Below the pieces are notes generated by a model. That model was not told where the DNA came from. It worked only from the letters and a program-made list of their open reading frames with translations, and did not search any database. Positions 54,950 through 64,000 of a stretch of DNA of 64,000 bases are shown one piece after another (position 1 is the first letter of the stretch; each line of letters starts with the position of its first letter). This DNA comes from Tropicimonas isoalkanivorans. Its GTDB lineage: Bacteria > Pseudomonadota > Alphaproteobacteria > Rhodobacterales > Rhodobacteraceae. The stretch covers positions 144,999 to 208,998 of the forward strand of contig NZ_FOLG01000008.1 in the NCBI RefSeq assembly GCF_900112335.1, given 5' to 3'. The translations under genes were made by a program, and so were the position numbers.

Positions 54950-55966
54950 TTACGCAACCTTCAGTTGGACAAGGTCGATGGGATGGCCGCGACGCTCGAC
55001 CGAACGGGAGGCTGCCGCCAGCATCTCCACCACTCGCAGGCCGTTATGGCCGTCGGTGATCGGCGTGGCGCCGGTTTCGATGCAGCGAAGGAATTCCTCC
55101 GAGGCGGCCAGAAGCGCCTCGCGGCTTGAGATGGCCGGAGAATACATATCGCCGAGCCGATACGAGATGAGATGTTCGTAGTTGTCCTGATTGAGCGATG
55201 CGCCGCGGTCGTAGATCTTGACCTTCTCGCTGGGCTGCATGTCGTCGTAGATGACCATCTTGCGGCTGCCGCCGATGACCGTCTGCCGGATCTTCACCGG
55301 CGCGAGCCAGTTGACGTTCAGATGCGCCATGGCGCCACTCTCGTAATACACAGTCAGGTGCGCCATGTTCTCGGGGCTGTCGCTGATGAAACTCGCCGCG
55401 CTGGCGGAGATGGCCGTGGCCCGCGACGGGATCAGGTGGTCCATGATCGCGAAGTCATGCACCGCGAGGTCCCAGATCACGTTCACGTCGTGCTGAAAGA
55501 GACCCAGGTTCACGCGCGTGGAATCGTAATAGTAGACCTCCCCAAGTTCGTCCGCCCGGATCAGATCGGAGATCTTCTGGACGGCACCGGTGTAGATGAA
55601 CGTGTGGTCAACCATCAGCACCAGGTTCCGCCGGGCCGCCTCGTTGACCAGCTCCTGCGCGGTGGCGACATTGTCCGTGAGTGGTTTCTCGACGAAGACA
55701 TGCTTGCCGGCCTTCAACGCGGCCATTGCGAGATCGTAATGGGTCTGCACCGGCGTCGCGATCATGACGGCGTCGACGTTCGGGTCGCGGATCATCTCGA
55801 AGAGATCACCGGTGAGACGTGCGGACGGGTGGCGGAGGGACGCGCGGCTACGCGCAGCCTTCGACTGGTCGGCAATCATCTCCACCCGCGCGGCCCCCGT
55901 TTCCGCCATCGAGCGGGCGAGGTTGGGGCCCCAGTAGCCGTATCCTGCAATTCCTACGTTAATCAT
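54950..55966 (-). CDS. Gfo/Idh/MocA-family sugar-nucleotide dehydrogenase (WbpB-like)
   Basis: 338 residues. NAD site [20 protein letters not shown], the EKPL motif in [14 protein letters not shown], and the downstream [24 protein letters not shown] with catalytic-type Asp/His residues. WbpB-type enzymes oxidise C3 of UDP-N-acetylglucosaminuronate for transamination. The gene directly precedes the WbpE-like aminotransferase and overlaps the WbpD-like gene by 4 bp, the same three-enzyme set as wbpB-wbpE-wbpD. Confidence 0.9.
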   Translation of the reverse strand: MINVGIAGYGYWGPNLARSMAETGAARVEMIADQSKAARSRASLRHPSARLTGDLFEMIRDPNVDAVMIATPVQTHYDLAMAALKAGKHVFVEKPLTDNVATAQELVNEAARRNLVLMVDHTFIYTGAVQKISDLIRADELGEVYYYDSTRVNLGLFQHDVNVIWDLAVHDFAIMDHLIPSRATAISASAASFISDSPENMAHLTVYYESGAMAHLNVNWLAPVKIRQTVIGGSRKMVIYDDMQPSEKVKIYDRGASLNQDNYEHLISYRLGDMYSPAISSREALLAASEEFLRCIETGATPITDGHNGLRVVEMLAAASRSVERRGHPIDLVQLKVA

Positions 55967-56487
55967 GACGAACTGACCTTAATTTCTTGTTCCGAATTCT
56001 GATCCGACCCAGCCGCGCGGCGGCGGACGTCGCCGATGATCCGCGCAGGCACGCCGACGACGACGGCGAATGCCGGCACATCGCGCGTCACCACCGCCCC
56101 GGCACCGACCATCGCGCCCTCACCGATCGTCACACCGCCAAGGATGGTTGCGTTCGAGCCAAGCGACGCGCGACGACCGACGCGCACAGGGGCGCAGTTC
56201 CAGTCCTCGCCGCCTTTGAGGCTGCCGTCGCTGTTGGTGCTTTCCGGGAAAAGGTCGTTGGTGAACATTACACCGTGACCGACGAACACCTCATCCTCGA
56301 GGGTCACCCCTTCGCACAGGAAGCTGTGTGAGGAGACCTTGCACCTCGCGCCCACGACACAGTCGTTCTGGATCTCGACAAATGGCCCGATCCGGGTCTC
56401 CGACCCGATCCGGCATCCATAGATATTGACCAAGTCAGGCTGAAAAATCTTCGCATCCGGTGCGATGTCGCAATTCTTTATCGGCAA
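55963..56487 (-). CDS. WbpD-like hexapeptide N-acetyltransferase, probable TTG start
   Basis: 174 residues if started at the TTG at 56487, chosen because GGAGGA lies 6-7 bp upstream and the product then begins with the family-like short strand before the repeats ([20 protein letters not shown]). A longer frame to 56592 has no good site. Repeats such as [24 protein letters not shown], the [14 protein letters not shown] loop and the closing [10 protein letters not shown] match WbpD-type enzymes that acetylate 3-amino sugars. It starts the minus-strand sugar operon. Confidence 0.85.
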   Translation of the reverse strand: MPIKNCDIAPDAKIFQPDLVNIYGCRIGSETRIGPFVEIQNDCVVGARCKVSSHSFLCEGVTLEDEVFVGHGVMFTNDLFPESTNSDGSLKGGEDWNCAPVRVGRRASLGSNATILGGVTIGEGAMVGAGAVVTRDVPAFAVVVGVPARIIGDVRRRAAGSDQNSEQEIKVSSS

Positions 56488-56793
56488 AAGCGCTCCTCCG
56501 ACTGGATCGAGCTGAAACAATAAACGCGCTACGGTAATCTTCAGAGGATAGTACCGAGATCGCGCCTGCGGATCATCGGGCCAATCGGGCATCCGGCTTC
56601 ATCCGAAACGTCAAACGCGGCGGTGCGTTATCCACCTTTCGGCCAATTGCGGTCGGGTCCGCGCCACCACGAGCGGTGCCGCGCACAGGTCGTCGTGCGG
56701 AGTCGATGGCACTGTCCCGGCAAAAACGGCACGCCAAAACAAAAGCGGCCGGGCATTTCTTCCCGGCCGCTGTTGCGTTCGTTCAGGTGGCGG
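56488..56793. other. Intergenic segment between the sugar operon and the beta-helix gene
   Basis: 306 bp. It includes the terminator of the minus-strand gene at 56794 (56735-56771) and the promoter region of the sugar operon, whose boxes were not identified. Confidence 0.5.
56735..56771 (-). terminator. Rho-independent terminator after the beta-helix gene
   Basis: A perfect 10-bp stem (AGCGGCCGGG and complement, 56744-56753 and 56762-56771) with an 8-nt loop is followed on the minus strand by TTTTGTTTT. It lies 23 bp after the stop at 56794. Confidence 0.88.
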
Positions 56794-59700
56794 TCAGGCC
56801 ACGAGCAGGTCTGGAATATCCGCTGCGTAGATCAGCCCGGTATCGAAGCCGGCGTACCCGACGACCTCGTGACAGTGGGCGGTCTCCCGGTCCTTCGACG
56901 TCTCCTCCGTGATCTCGATCGTCGCGCCATCGGCGTCGACGGCCAGAACACCGACGGTGGCGCTGTTCCCGCCGTCTCGCGTCTGCATGTCGGTCAGGAA
57001 CGCAAACGACTCGTCGACCATGCCGGCGGCGAAACCGATGGAGGTCGCGTCGTGGCAGATGGCATCGTCCGTGACGCCCGCCAATTGGGTTCCATCCGAG
57101 GACGCGCCCTTCTCGATGGCGATCCAGTCGAAGGATTCCGCCGAGATCTTGCCGACCGAGGCCTCCTGCTGTTCCAGGCGCACCGCGAACCCGTTCGAGC
57201 CCACACGCTCGATCCGGTCGTTGACGGCGAAGGCATTGCCGTCGTCGGTCACCTGGCCGAAGACCACCGCGTTCTTGCCAAAAGACACATCGCCGAAATC
57301 GACGGATGTCCGGTTCGCGCCGACGGTCGTTTCCCCGGCGGCGATCGTACGGCCGTCCGCGAGGGTATGAACGCCGCTCTCAATGGCAACCCAGGCAAGT
57401 GTCTCGGCCATGTGTTTCCCGTCGAGATAGTCCCACTCGTCGATCTGGTACTCGAACCCGTGATCCGTGACGTTGCGAACGCGGATGGTGAAGGGGTCGG
57501 CCCCGTTCTGGGACATCGCGCTCATCACCACGGACGGATTGTCCAGTGTCTCCGAGAAGGTCACGGTCTGCCAGACATTGGCGCTCGACTGCGATGCGAC
57601 GACAACGCCGGATTCACCGATCAGCGCGGAATGGTCCACGGCATCGGAGTTGTCTGGCGTTCCGGTGTCGCCAGTGCTTCCGCCGCCGGTTTCTACGTTA
57701 CCGGTTCCACCGGTCCCGCCCGCGGAGCCGGAGCTGTCGCCGGTCGACGGCTCCGTCGAGCCGCCACCCGTGTCGAGCACGACGTCGACCCAGTAGTTGC
57801 TGGCCGCGTAGCTCTGCGACGGGAAGTTGCCGCTGTCGCCATATGCATAGACACCAGCATTGCTCTCGAGGCTGATCGGCCCGGGGTCACTCGCCCCGGT
57901 GAAGAACCCTTCGCTGACGGAGTAGTGACCGCTGGTCGTGTGGTAGGAGACGATATAGCTCTGGCCAGCCTCCAGCGGAACGGCGTTGTCCAGTTTGATC
58001 TCCTGCCAGCCCGATCCCGACAGCGCGCCCACGTCTTGTGTCGCAAGCAACTTGCCGTCCGCACTCCAGATGCTGACGGAATTCACCCCGGTATTCTCGG
58101 CGCTCTTGTAGAACCGCACCGCGTCGACCTCGGACGCAACATCGGCGTGAAACTTCAAGCCGAGCTGGACAGAGGTTGCGTCCGGATCGGAGGCAATATC
58201 CGGCCTGGCGGAGTCGCTCCAGATCGTGAAGACCTCGTCGGTCACCTCCCCACTTCCTGAGGATCCGCCGGTGCTATCGGGGGTGCCATCTGTGCCGCTG
58301 CCGGTCGTTCCCCCGGTGCCGCCTGTCGTGCCGCCTGAGCCGCCGCCAGACGATGCCCCGCCGCCGCTATCCGTCGTCCCGCCGGAGCTTCCGCCAGTAT
58401 TCGGCGCTGCCTGCACCTCGATCGTAACGCGCGCAGTGTCGGTTGCGCCGGAAGCGTCCGTCGCGGTGTAGGTGAACGCGGCGGTCCCCGAGAAATCGGC
58501 GTCCGGCGTGAAGATCACATTGCCGGACCGATCCAGTGTGACGGTCCCGTTGCTTGCCGAACCCACAGAGGACACCGACAGGATATCGCCGTCGGGGTCG
58601 GAGTCATTGGCAAGAAGCGTCGAACTCGCCAGGGTTAGCGCCTGCCCCGCTTCGGTCGTGAAGCCGCTGTCGTTCGCGGCATTCGGCGCGGAATTTGCCG
58701 GTTCCGGCGCGGACCCCGGGCCCGAGCCGTTCTCGTAAGCGCCGATGTCGACTGTTCCAACCGCCCGCCATCCGCCATCCAGGTCGATGCTGGCGAGACC
58801 GCGCGCAGACGTTCCGGCGTCGATCGCCGCCGACGCATTAGCCAACTTGAAGTTGCCGTTCTCCGGGTCGATGAAGAGCGGGTTGACGCCGAGAATATTA
58901 CCGTCCGAGGTACGGAACGTCGCGCCATTCCACAAGGCAACGGCCGACTGCCCGTTCACTCCGTTGAAACTGAGGTTGTTCTCGACCACGGCGCTGGAAT
59001 GGGCGATTGAGAACGCCGTGTTGTTGGAGTTTATCGAAGGATCGGCAACAGCAATGTTGTTCACCACCACCGCATTCGCCGCGGTCTGGGTTATCGTGAT
59101 TTCACCGCGTTCGATCCCCGGAATTTGCAGGTCCTGGTTGTTGTGATAGGCGGTGTTGTTTCGCACCGTCACATTATCACTCATGAAGACCTGGATACCC
59201 TTGCCGCCGTTTTGATAGACTAGGTTATTTTCGACGAGGGTCGGGTAATCGTAGGCCGGATACCCCATTCCATCGTTTCTGAACCAGTCAATAATAATTC
59301 CGTTTCCATCCGTGTGATATCCGGAAATAGCGTCCGTTTCGGTATTGTCGTGACTGATATTATTCCGAACAATTGTCCGGAATCCCGTCGTCGTGGTGTC
59401 GCCGGAGATATTGATGTTCGAATTGATCGCAATACCGCTGGTGTGATATCCGCTGGTCCCGGCGTTCCCATAAACCAGATTGTTTTCGATCAACTGGAAT
59501 TCGCTCAAATACATCGCAATGCCGCTTCCGCCACTGTCGTGCGCGATGTTGTTCCGAACGATAATATGGTGGGCTTCCTGGCCGAGAATTGCCGGGCCGG
59601 TACCACCCACGACATCGAAACCGTCGATCTCAAAATAGTTCGCGTGGATGTTGACCGTCGTTATGGTCCCATTTGGCGGACGGATCAGGGCCTCGCCGGG

Positions 59701-59904
59701 CACTTCCGAGCGCAGCGTGATGTAGTTGTCTTCAGCACCGTTTTTGGTCACCCAAACCTCTTCGGTGTAGGTGCCTGGCCTTACGACGACTTCATCCCCG
59801 GGTCGGAGGTTGGAGGCCATCGCGTGGTTGATGGTCTTCCAAGGAGAAGAGGAACTCCCGTCGGCACTGTCGCTTCCATCTTTCGCCACGTAGTACGTAG
59901 TCAT
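56794..59904 (-). CDS. Secreted modular protein: parallel beta-helix, cadherin-like domain, DUF4082, triple lectin-like repeat
   Basis: 1036 residues from the ATG at 59904, with AGGA upstream; the longer frame adds 35 basic residues that are not signal-like. Domains: residues about 1-390 form a right-handed parallel beta-helix with many NN-ladder coils (VRNNIAHD, IENNLVYG, VENNLVYQN, VRNNTAYHN); a cadherin/VCBS-like domain (about 405-497) with DSDPDGD; Gly/Ser/Thr linker (500-555); one DUF4082 (557-711); a second linker; then three copies of a 56-residue H-type-lectin-like unit (789-844, 877-933, 964-1021). Parallel beta-helix heads occur in polysaccharide lyases and mannuronan epimerases. 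No signal peptide or RTX repeat is seen. Confidence 0.85.
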   Translation of the reverse strand: MTTYYVAKDGSDSADGSSSSPWKTINHAMASNLRPGDEVVVRPGTYTEEVWVTKNGAEDNYITLRSEVPGEALIRPPNGTITTVNIHANYFEIDGFDVVGGTGPAILGQEAHHIIVRNNIAHDSGGSGIAMYLSEFQLIENNLVYGNAGTSGYHTSGIAINSNINISGDTTTTGFRTIVRNNISHDNTETDAISGYHTDGNGIIIDWFRNDGMGYPAYDYPTLVENNLVYQNGGKGIQVFMSDNVTVRNNTAYHNNQDLQIPGIERGEITITQTAANAVVVNNIAVADPSINSNNTAFSIAHSSAVVENNLSFNGVNGQSAVALWNGATFRTSDGNILGVNPLFIDPENGNFKLANASAAIDAGTSARGLASIDLDGGWRAVGTVDIGAYENGSGPGSAPEPANSAPNAANDSGFTTEAGQALTLASSTLLANDSDPDGDILSVSSVGSASNGTVTLDRSGNVIFTPDADFSGTAAFTYTATDASGATDTARVTIEVQAAPNTGGSSGGTTDSGGGASSGGGSGGTTGGTGGTTGSGTDGTPDSTGGSSGSGEVTDEVFTIWSDSARPDIASDPDATSVQLGLKFHADVASEVDAVRFYKSAENTGVNSVSIWSADGKLLATQDVGALSGSGWQEIKLDNAVPLEAGQSYIVSYHTTSGHYSVSEGFFTGASDPGPISLESNAGVYAYGDSGNFPSQSYAASNYWVDVVLDTGGGSTEPSTGDSSGSAGGTGGTGNVETGGGSTGDTGTPDNSDAVDHSALIGESGVVVASQSSANVWQTVTFSETLDNPSVVMSAMSQNGADPFTIRVRNVTDHGFEYQIDEWDYLDGKHMAETLAWVAIESGVHTLADGRTIAAGETTVGANRTSVDFGDVSFGKNAVVFGQVTDDGNAFAVNDRIERVGSNGFAVRLEQQEASVGKISAESFDWIAIEKGASSDGTQLAGVTDDAICHDATSIGFAAGMVDESFAFLTDMQTRDGGNSATVGVLAVDADGATIEITEETSKDRETAHCHEVVGYAGFDTGLIYAADIPDLLVA
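56842..57540 (-). repeat. Three H-type-lectin-like repeat units in the beta-helix protein
   Basis: Units at 57373-57540, 57106-57276 and 56842-57015 encode related 56-58-residue modules with NPSVVMSAMS or KNAVVFGQVT, then NGF or HGF, ending LAWVAIESG, FDWIAIEKG or VVGYAGFD. The third copy has diverged most. Confidence 0.65.
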
Positions 59905-61365
59905 CTGGACATTCCTGTAGGTTCGGTTGCGCTTTGCGCACCAAGTTTCGTTTTGTTGAACGCGGCTTTTGCCGTTTGGGAACCACTGCTTGTTATTTCG
60001 TCGCCTCAATAAATCCCAAATGGGAAAAAATTAGGGCAAAGCCTGTCCCGGACGGGACCGGGAAATCGCCCCATTAACCGTAGGCACTCGTCGCGACCCA
60101 CCTTCACCGTGCGACCAAAGCACATTGGCAGCCTGCGTTATCGCTTATATCGATGTTGATATGGTCGTGCGGGATTGGGGTCCACACCCCCGCGGCGGCG
60201 GCCAAAATTCATGGCAAGATCGCGCCAAAAGTAAGCAACCTTCCGCTCAAGTTCCAATGATCTGTGGCCCGCAATTCCTTCCCAGAAACGCGAGGAAACT
60301 CGCGGGCCGCTGACCAATCGGGATGCCATCCGTCAGCGTTTTCAATTACATCACCGCGTGGACGGTTTCACGGTCCGAGCCTGAACGGACGCCAGTGAAA
60401 CCTGCACCACGAAGCCGGCACCGCGTGGGTCGATGAGCTGGCGAAAAGCCTCTCAGGGAGGACGACAGGAGGGGTCAATCGGCCGATCAGAAGCTGGCGG
60501 CTAGATCCCGCTTTCGTCCTCCAGTTGTACACGCAAGTGAATACTCCTGCATCAGGACGGAGGCGCTTGGATGGCTCGTCCAACCGACACTTCAGCACCA
60601 AGGCCACACTTCCCCAATGGAGAGCAGGGACTGGCGATATTCGGCCAACCCTGCACGGCTGTGAACAGTTCCGCCCTACGAAGCGCCACTCTTCCCGCCA
60701 AGTTCGTGCAGCGATGAAGTCCGCAACCGTAGGGGGGACGCATGCGTAGCCCGCACCGGTTCATGTCACGGACAGCCCGCCTGTGTCTGCCGGCTCCCGA
60801 CGTCTTCCAGCCACCATCCGGCCGCTTTACCCGGAACGCTTCCCGGGAAGGTTGTCCCCCGAAAGGTGGATGCCGGCCCACAGATTTCGCGTTTCGGATA
60901 AGTCGAATACCCGTTTGGCGCGATGATCCCTAACGTCAATCTCTGTACCATCGACCGATATTGCTGTTGCGCGTTTTTGTCCCGTTCGACCCTGTCGGAG
61001 GAGTGTTTTTTGCCGATTTTCTTTTTCAAGTCATCCTCTCGTTTACAGGTTGTCCACTGCCGGATCTCGAACCTTTCCGGACATGGCGGCGATCTTGACG
61101 AGCTTATGGGATGCGCCCTGACCGATAGGCATGGTGCGCGGGGGATTGGCCTGAGGCGCTCGTTCCTTATCTCGTGTCACAAATTCATCGGCGACGCCGT
61201 TCAGAACCGCGTCAGCCATTTCCTCCAAATCCCGCTTCAGGAAATCGGCCCGAACCGAAGGCGTGCTTTGGTGGAGTGATGAGGAATTTAGCCGGCAGTG
61301 GCGCGTTCGACACCGGCTCCTTCACCCGTTTGGACGTCGATCGCCAAAGTAATGAAAGAGGGACA
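59905..61365. other. Long segment with no confident gene
   Basis: About 1.46 kb between the beta-helix gene and metK. Open frames here are short with atypical composition. The best candidate on the minus strand is a weak open frame at about 61043-61228 with coding-like codons but no good start. No tRNA, riboswitch, insertion sequence or terminal repeat was identified; the last about 100 bp is the metK leader. Confidence 0.5.
61043..61228 (-). CDS. Doubtful small open frame (61 aa)
   Basis: The frame encodes [20 protein letters not shown] and about 40 further residues with natural-looking composition and stays open upstream without a standard start; an internal ATG at 61219 has GGAGG only 2 bp before it. 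No family is recognised. It could be a broken gene or chance. Confidence 0.2.
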   Translation of the reverse strand: MEEMADAVLNGVADEFVTRDKERAPQANPPRTMPIGQGASHKLVKIAAMSGKVRDPAVDNL

Positions 61366-62547
61366 ATGAAAAGCAAATCGTGGCTATTCACCAGCGAATC
61401 CGTCTCAGAGGGGCATCCGGACAAGGTTTGCGACCGGATATCGGACGCGGTTCTCGATGCGTTTCTGGCCGAAGAGCCGCATTCCCGTGTCGCCTGCGAG
61501 ACCTTGGCGACGACCGATCATGTTACGATCGCGGGTGAGGTGCGTGGCCCCAACTCGGTCCTGCAGCGCGTCGAAGAAATCGCACGGGAGGCGATCCGGG
61601 ATATCGGCTACGAGCAGACCGGGTTCTCCTGGAAGACCTGTTCGGTCGCCAACCGTTTGCATGAACAGTCGCCCGACATCTCGATGGGGGTGGACGAAGG
61701 CGAAAAGGGCGAGGAAGGTGCCGGAGATCAAGGGATCATGTTCGGCTACGCCTGCAACGAGACGGCGGACCTGATGCCAGCGCCGATCCTGATTTCGCAT
61801 CGCATTCTGCGCCTGATGGCTGAGGACCGGAAATCGGGTGCCCAGCCTGGCTTCGGCCCGGATGCGAAGAGCCAGGTCACGCTGATCTACGAGGATGGAG
61901 CACCGGTGGGTGTTGACACCGTTGTCGTGTCGACCCAACACGCCGAGAGCATGTCCGGCCAGGATGTGCGAGACGCGGTCGAGCCCTATGTGCTGCGCGC
62001 CCTGCCGGAAGCACTTGGCCGACCGCAGAGACTGATCGTGAACCCGACCGGGCGCTTCGTGATTGGCGGGCCGGACGGCGACGCCGGCCTGACCGGCCGC
62101 AAGATCATCGTAGACACATATGGCGGTGCAGCCCCCCATGGCGGCGGAGCTTTTTCCGGAAAGGACCCGACCAAGGTGGACCGGTCGGCCGCGTATATGG
62201 CGCGCTATCTGGCCAAGAACGTTGTCGCCGCCGGGCTGGCGGCCAAGTGCCAGATCCAGCTCGCCTATGCCATCGGCGTCCCGGAGCCGGTCGCGGTCTA
62301 TGTTGACACGCTCGGCACGGGGAATGCTGACGAGGCGGAGATTGCAGATATCCTGCGCGGAATGGTTCGACTGACCCCGCGCGGCATTCGAGAGCGCCTC
62401 GACCTTCTCAGACCGATTTACGCCCGCACGTCGGCATACGGCCATTTCGGCAGAACGCCCGACGAGGACGGCGGTTTCAGTTGGGAACGCACGGATCTGG
62501 CGGAGGAACTCGCCCGAGCATTCGGCGCGAGTGTGGCCGCCGAATGA
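61366..62547 (+). CDS. metK: S-adenosylmethionine synthetase
   Basis: 393 residues from the ATG at 61366, with AGAGGGA upstream; the frame before this is rejected. The motifs [18 protein letters not shown] (ATP/Mg), [13 protein letters not shown] (signature hexapeptide region) and [27 protein letters not shown] (phosphate/K site) are all intact. It makes S-adenosylmethionine from methionine and ATP. The ahcY gene follows 31 bp later, so the methyl cycle enzymes are co-transcribed. Confidence 0.98.
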   Translation: MKSKSWLFTSESVSEGHPDKVCDRISDAVLDAFLAEEPHSRVACETLATTDHVTIAGEVRGPNSVLQRVEEIAREAIRDIGYEQTGFSWKTCSVANRLHEQSPDISMGVDEGEKGEEGAGDQGIMFGYACNETADLMPAPILISHRILRLMAEDRKSGAQPGFGPDAKSQVTLIYEDGAPVGVDTVVVSTQHAESMSGQDVRDAVEPYVLRALPEALGRPQRLIVNPTGRFVIGGPDGDAGLTGRKIIVDTYGGAAPHGGGAFSGKDPTKVDRSAAYMARYLAKNVVAAGLAAKCQIQLAYAIGVPEPVAVYVDTLGTGNADEAEIADILRGMVRLTPRGIRERLDLLRPIYARTSAYGHFGRTPDEDGGFSWERTDLAEELARAFGASVAAE

Positions 62548-62578
62548 AACGCCGCATCATCAGGAACAGGATATCGAC

Positions 62579-64000
62579 GTGAACAAGCCCGACAGGATCA
62601 CGATCACGATGGACGGCTCCATCATCAAGGATATTGCCCTGGCAGATTTCGGGCGCAAGGAGCTCGATATTGCGGAGACGGAGATGCCGGGGCTGATGGC
62701 GCTGCGGGCGGAATATGGCGACGCGCAGCCGCTGCGCGGGGCGCGGATTGCCGGCTCGCTGCACATGACCATCCAGACCGCCGTGCTGATCGAGACGCTG
62801 GTGGCACTCGGGGCGGATGTGCGCTGGGCCTCCTGCAACATCTTCTCCACCCAGGACCACGCCGCCGCCGCCATCGCCGCGGGCGGCACGCCGGTCTTCG
62901 CCGTCAAGGGCGAGACGCTGGAGGAGTACTGGTCCTACACCGACCGGATCTTCCAGTTCCCCGACGGCGGCGCGAACCTGATCCTCGACGACGGCGGGGA
63001 CGCGACGCTCTACATCCTGCTCGGCGCGCGGGTCGAGGAGGGAGAGCCGGACCTGATCGCCACGCCCCAGTCGGAGGAGGAGACGGCCCTCTTCGCGCAG
63101 ATCCGCAAGCGCATCGCGGAGACGCCGGGCTGGTTCGTGCGCCAGCGCGAGATGATCAAGGGCGTCTCGGAAGAGACCACCACGGGCGTGCACCGCCTCT
63201 ACCAGCTTATGGAAAAGGGCCTGCTGCCCTTCCCGGCGATCAACGTGAACGACAGCGTCACCAAGTCGAAGTTCGACAACAAGTACGGCTGCAAGGAATC
63301 GCTGGTGGACGGCATCCGCCGCGCGACTGACACCATGATGGCCGGCAAGACGGCCGTGGTCTGCGGCTATGGCGACGTGGGCAAGGGCTCGGCCGCGTCT
63401 CTGCGGGGCGCCGGCGCCCGGGTGAAGGTGACGGAGATCGACCCGATCTGCGCCCTTCAGGCCGCGATGGACGGCTACGAGGTTGTCCGCCTGGAGGACG
63501 CGGTGGAGACCGCCGACATCTTCATCACCACCACCGGCAACCGCGACGTGATCCGCCTGGAGCACATGCGGGCGATGAAGGACATGGCCATCGTCGGCAA
63601 CATCGGCCACTTCGACAACGAGATCCAGGTGGCCGCGCTGAAGAACATGAAGTGGACCAACATCAAGGACCAGGTGGACATGATCGAGATGCCGAACGGC
63701 AACCGCCTGATCCTGCTCAGCGAGGGCCGTCTGCTGAACCTCGGCAACGCCACCGGCCACCCCAGCTTCGTGATGTCGGCGTCCTTTACCAACCAGGTGC
63801 TGGCGCAGATGGAACTGTGGCGGAACGGCGGCGACTACCGCAACGAGGTCTACATCCTGCCCAAGCACCTCGACGAAAAAGTCGCCCGCCTCCACCTCGC
63901 CCGCATCGGCGTCCGACTCTCCGAACTCTCCCCCGAACAGGCCGACTACATCGGCGTCACCGTCGACGGTCCCTTCAAGCCGGACCACTACAGGTACTGA
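62579..64000 (+). CDS. ahcY: Adenosylhomocysteinase
   Basis: 473 residues from the GTG at 62579, with AACAGGA upstream; a later ATG ([15 protein letters not shown]) is possible. NAD site [22 protein letters not shown], substrate segment [17 protein letters not shown] and the conserved final PFKPDHYRY are present. The stop is the last three bases of the window. It hydrolyses S-adenosylhomocysteine to adenosine and homocysteine, removing the product that inhibits methyltransferases, and pairs with metK. Confidence 0.98.
   Translation: MNKPDRITITMDGSIIKDIALADFGRKELDIAETEMPGLMALRAEYGDAQPLRGARIAGSLHMTIQTAVLIETLVALGADVRWASCNIFSTQDHAAAAIAAGGTPVFAVKGETLEEYWSYTDRIFQFPDGGANLILDDGGDATLYILLGARVEEGEPDLIATPQSEEETALFAQIRKRIAETPGWFVRQREMIKGVSEETTTGVHRLYQLMEKGLLPFPAINVNDSVTKSKFDNKYGCKESLVDGIRRATDTMMAGKTAVVCGYGDVGKGSAASLRGAGARVKVTEIDPICALQAAMDGYEVVRLEDAVETADIFITTTGNRDVIRLEHMRAMKDMAIVGNIGHFDNEIQVAALKNMKWTNIKDQVDMIEMPNGNRLILLSEGRLLNLGNATGHPSFVMSASFTNQVLAQMELWRNGGDYRNEVYILPKHLDEKVARLHLARIGVRLSELSPEQADYIGVTVDGPFKPDHYRY

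Noticed and set aside
60766..61029. Minus-strand open frame starting with a Lys-rich stretch
   Set aside because: TTG start, composition becomes random after about 40 codons, no recognised motif; treated as non-coding.
61266..61365. SAM/SAH riboswitch in the metK leader, common in Rhodobacterales
   Set aside because: The leader was read for the conserved CAACGGCUUCC core and the pairing GGAGC near the start codon; only a loosely similar CGGCTCC segment is present and the stem does not form. An Rfam RF01727 scan would settle it.

Overview
The window is GC-rich, densely packed DNA that looks like chromosomal sequence of an alphaproteobacterium, most likely a Rhodobacterales (Roseobacter/Paracoccaceae-type) organism. 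This is inferred from a free-standing Hint-domain protein, DUF4082 and cadherin-type giant proteins, Pot-type and NitT/TauT-type ABC operons, the metK-ahcY pair and many ATGA stop/start overlaps. No phage, insertion sequence, CRISPR array or rRNA was seen.

Left end (1-5.6 kb): the end of a YceI-family periplasmic protein, a cbpM-like/cbpA-like chaperone pair, tig (trigger factor) with a clear terminator, tRNA-Leu(TAG), a small Hint-domain protein that has lost its catalytic cysteine, and a CNNM/CorC-type membrane protein. From 5.9 to 13.8 kb, in visibly more AT-rich DNA, lies a surface-carbohydrate island: a GlfT2-like glycosyltransferase, three sulfotransferase-like proteins, a secreted GH43-like beta-propeller and a second glycosyltransferase.

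Middle (14-33 kb): an SLC13/RCK permease; a seven-gene minus-strand run joining a CDP-alcohol phosphatidyltransferase, a membrane sulfatase/phosphoethanolamine-transferase-like enzyme, an AglD-like membrane protein, a NitT/TauT-type ABC transporter with two permease domains fused in one chain, and a GT4 glycosyltransferase; a cytochrome b561; a potassium-channel-like protein with a C-terminal zinc ribbon; a six-gene operon of an ADP-ribosylglycohydrolase-family protein, a PfkB kinase and a Pot-type ABC importer; and hmgA (tyrosine/phenylalanine catabolism).

Right part (33-60 kb): an exopolysaccharide locus of the Wzx/Wzy type. It has an initiating phosphoglycosyl transferase, flippase, polymerase, outer-membrane export protein, a chain-length protein with a degenerate kinase domain, two GT4 glycosyltransferases, UDP-xylose synthase, and an aminosugar cassette (dehydrogenase, two DegT aminotransferases, epimerase, two hexapeptide acetyltransferases) around a LuxR-type regulator. 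The locus is bracketed by two giant modular proteins that both carry DUF4082 domains and probably act on or in the polymer matrix. After about 1.4 kb without a confident gene, the window closes with metK and ahcY, which make S-adenosylmethionine and recycle S-adenosylhomocysteine.

All functional calls come from reading motifs in the translated sequence; no database search was possible.
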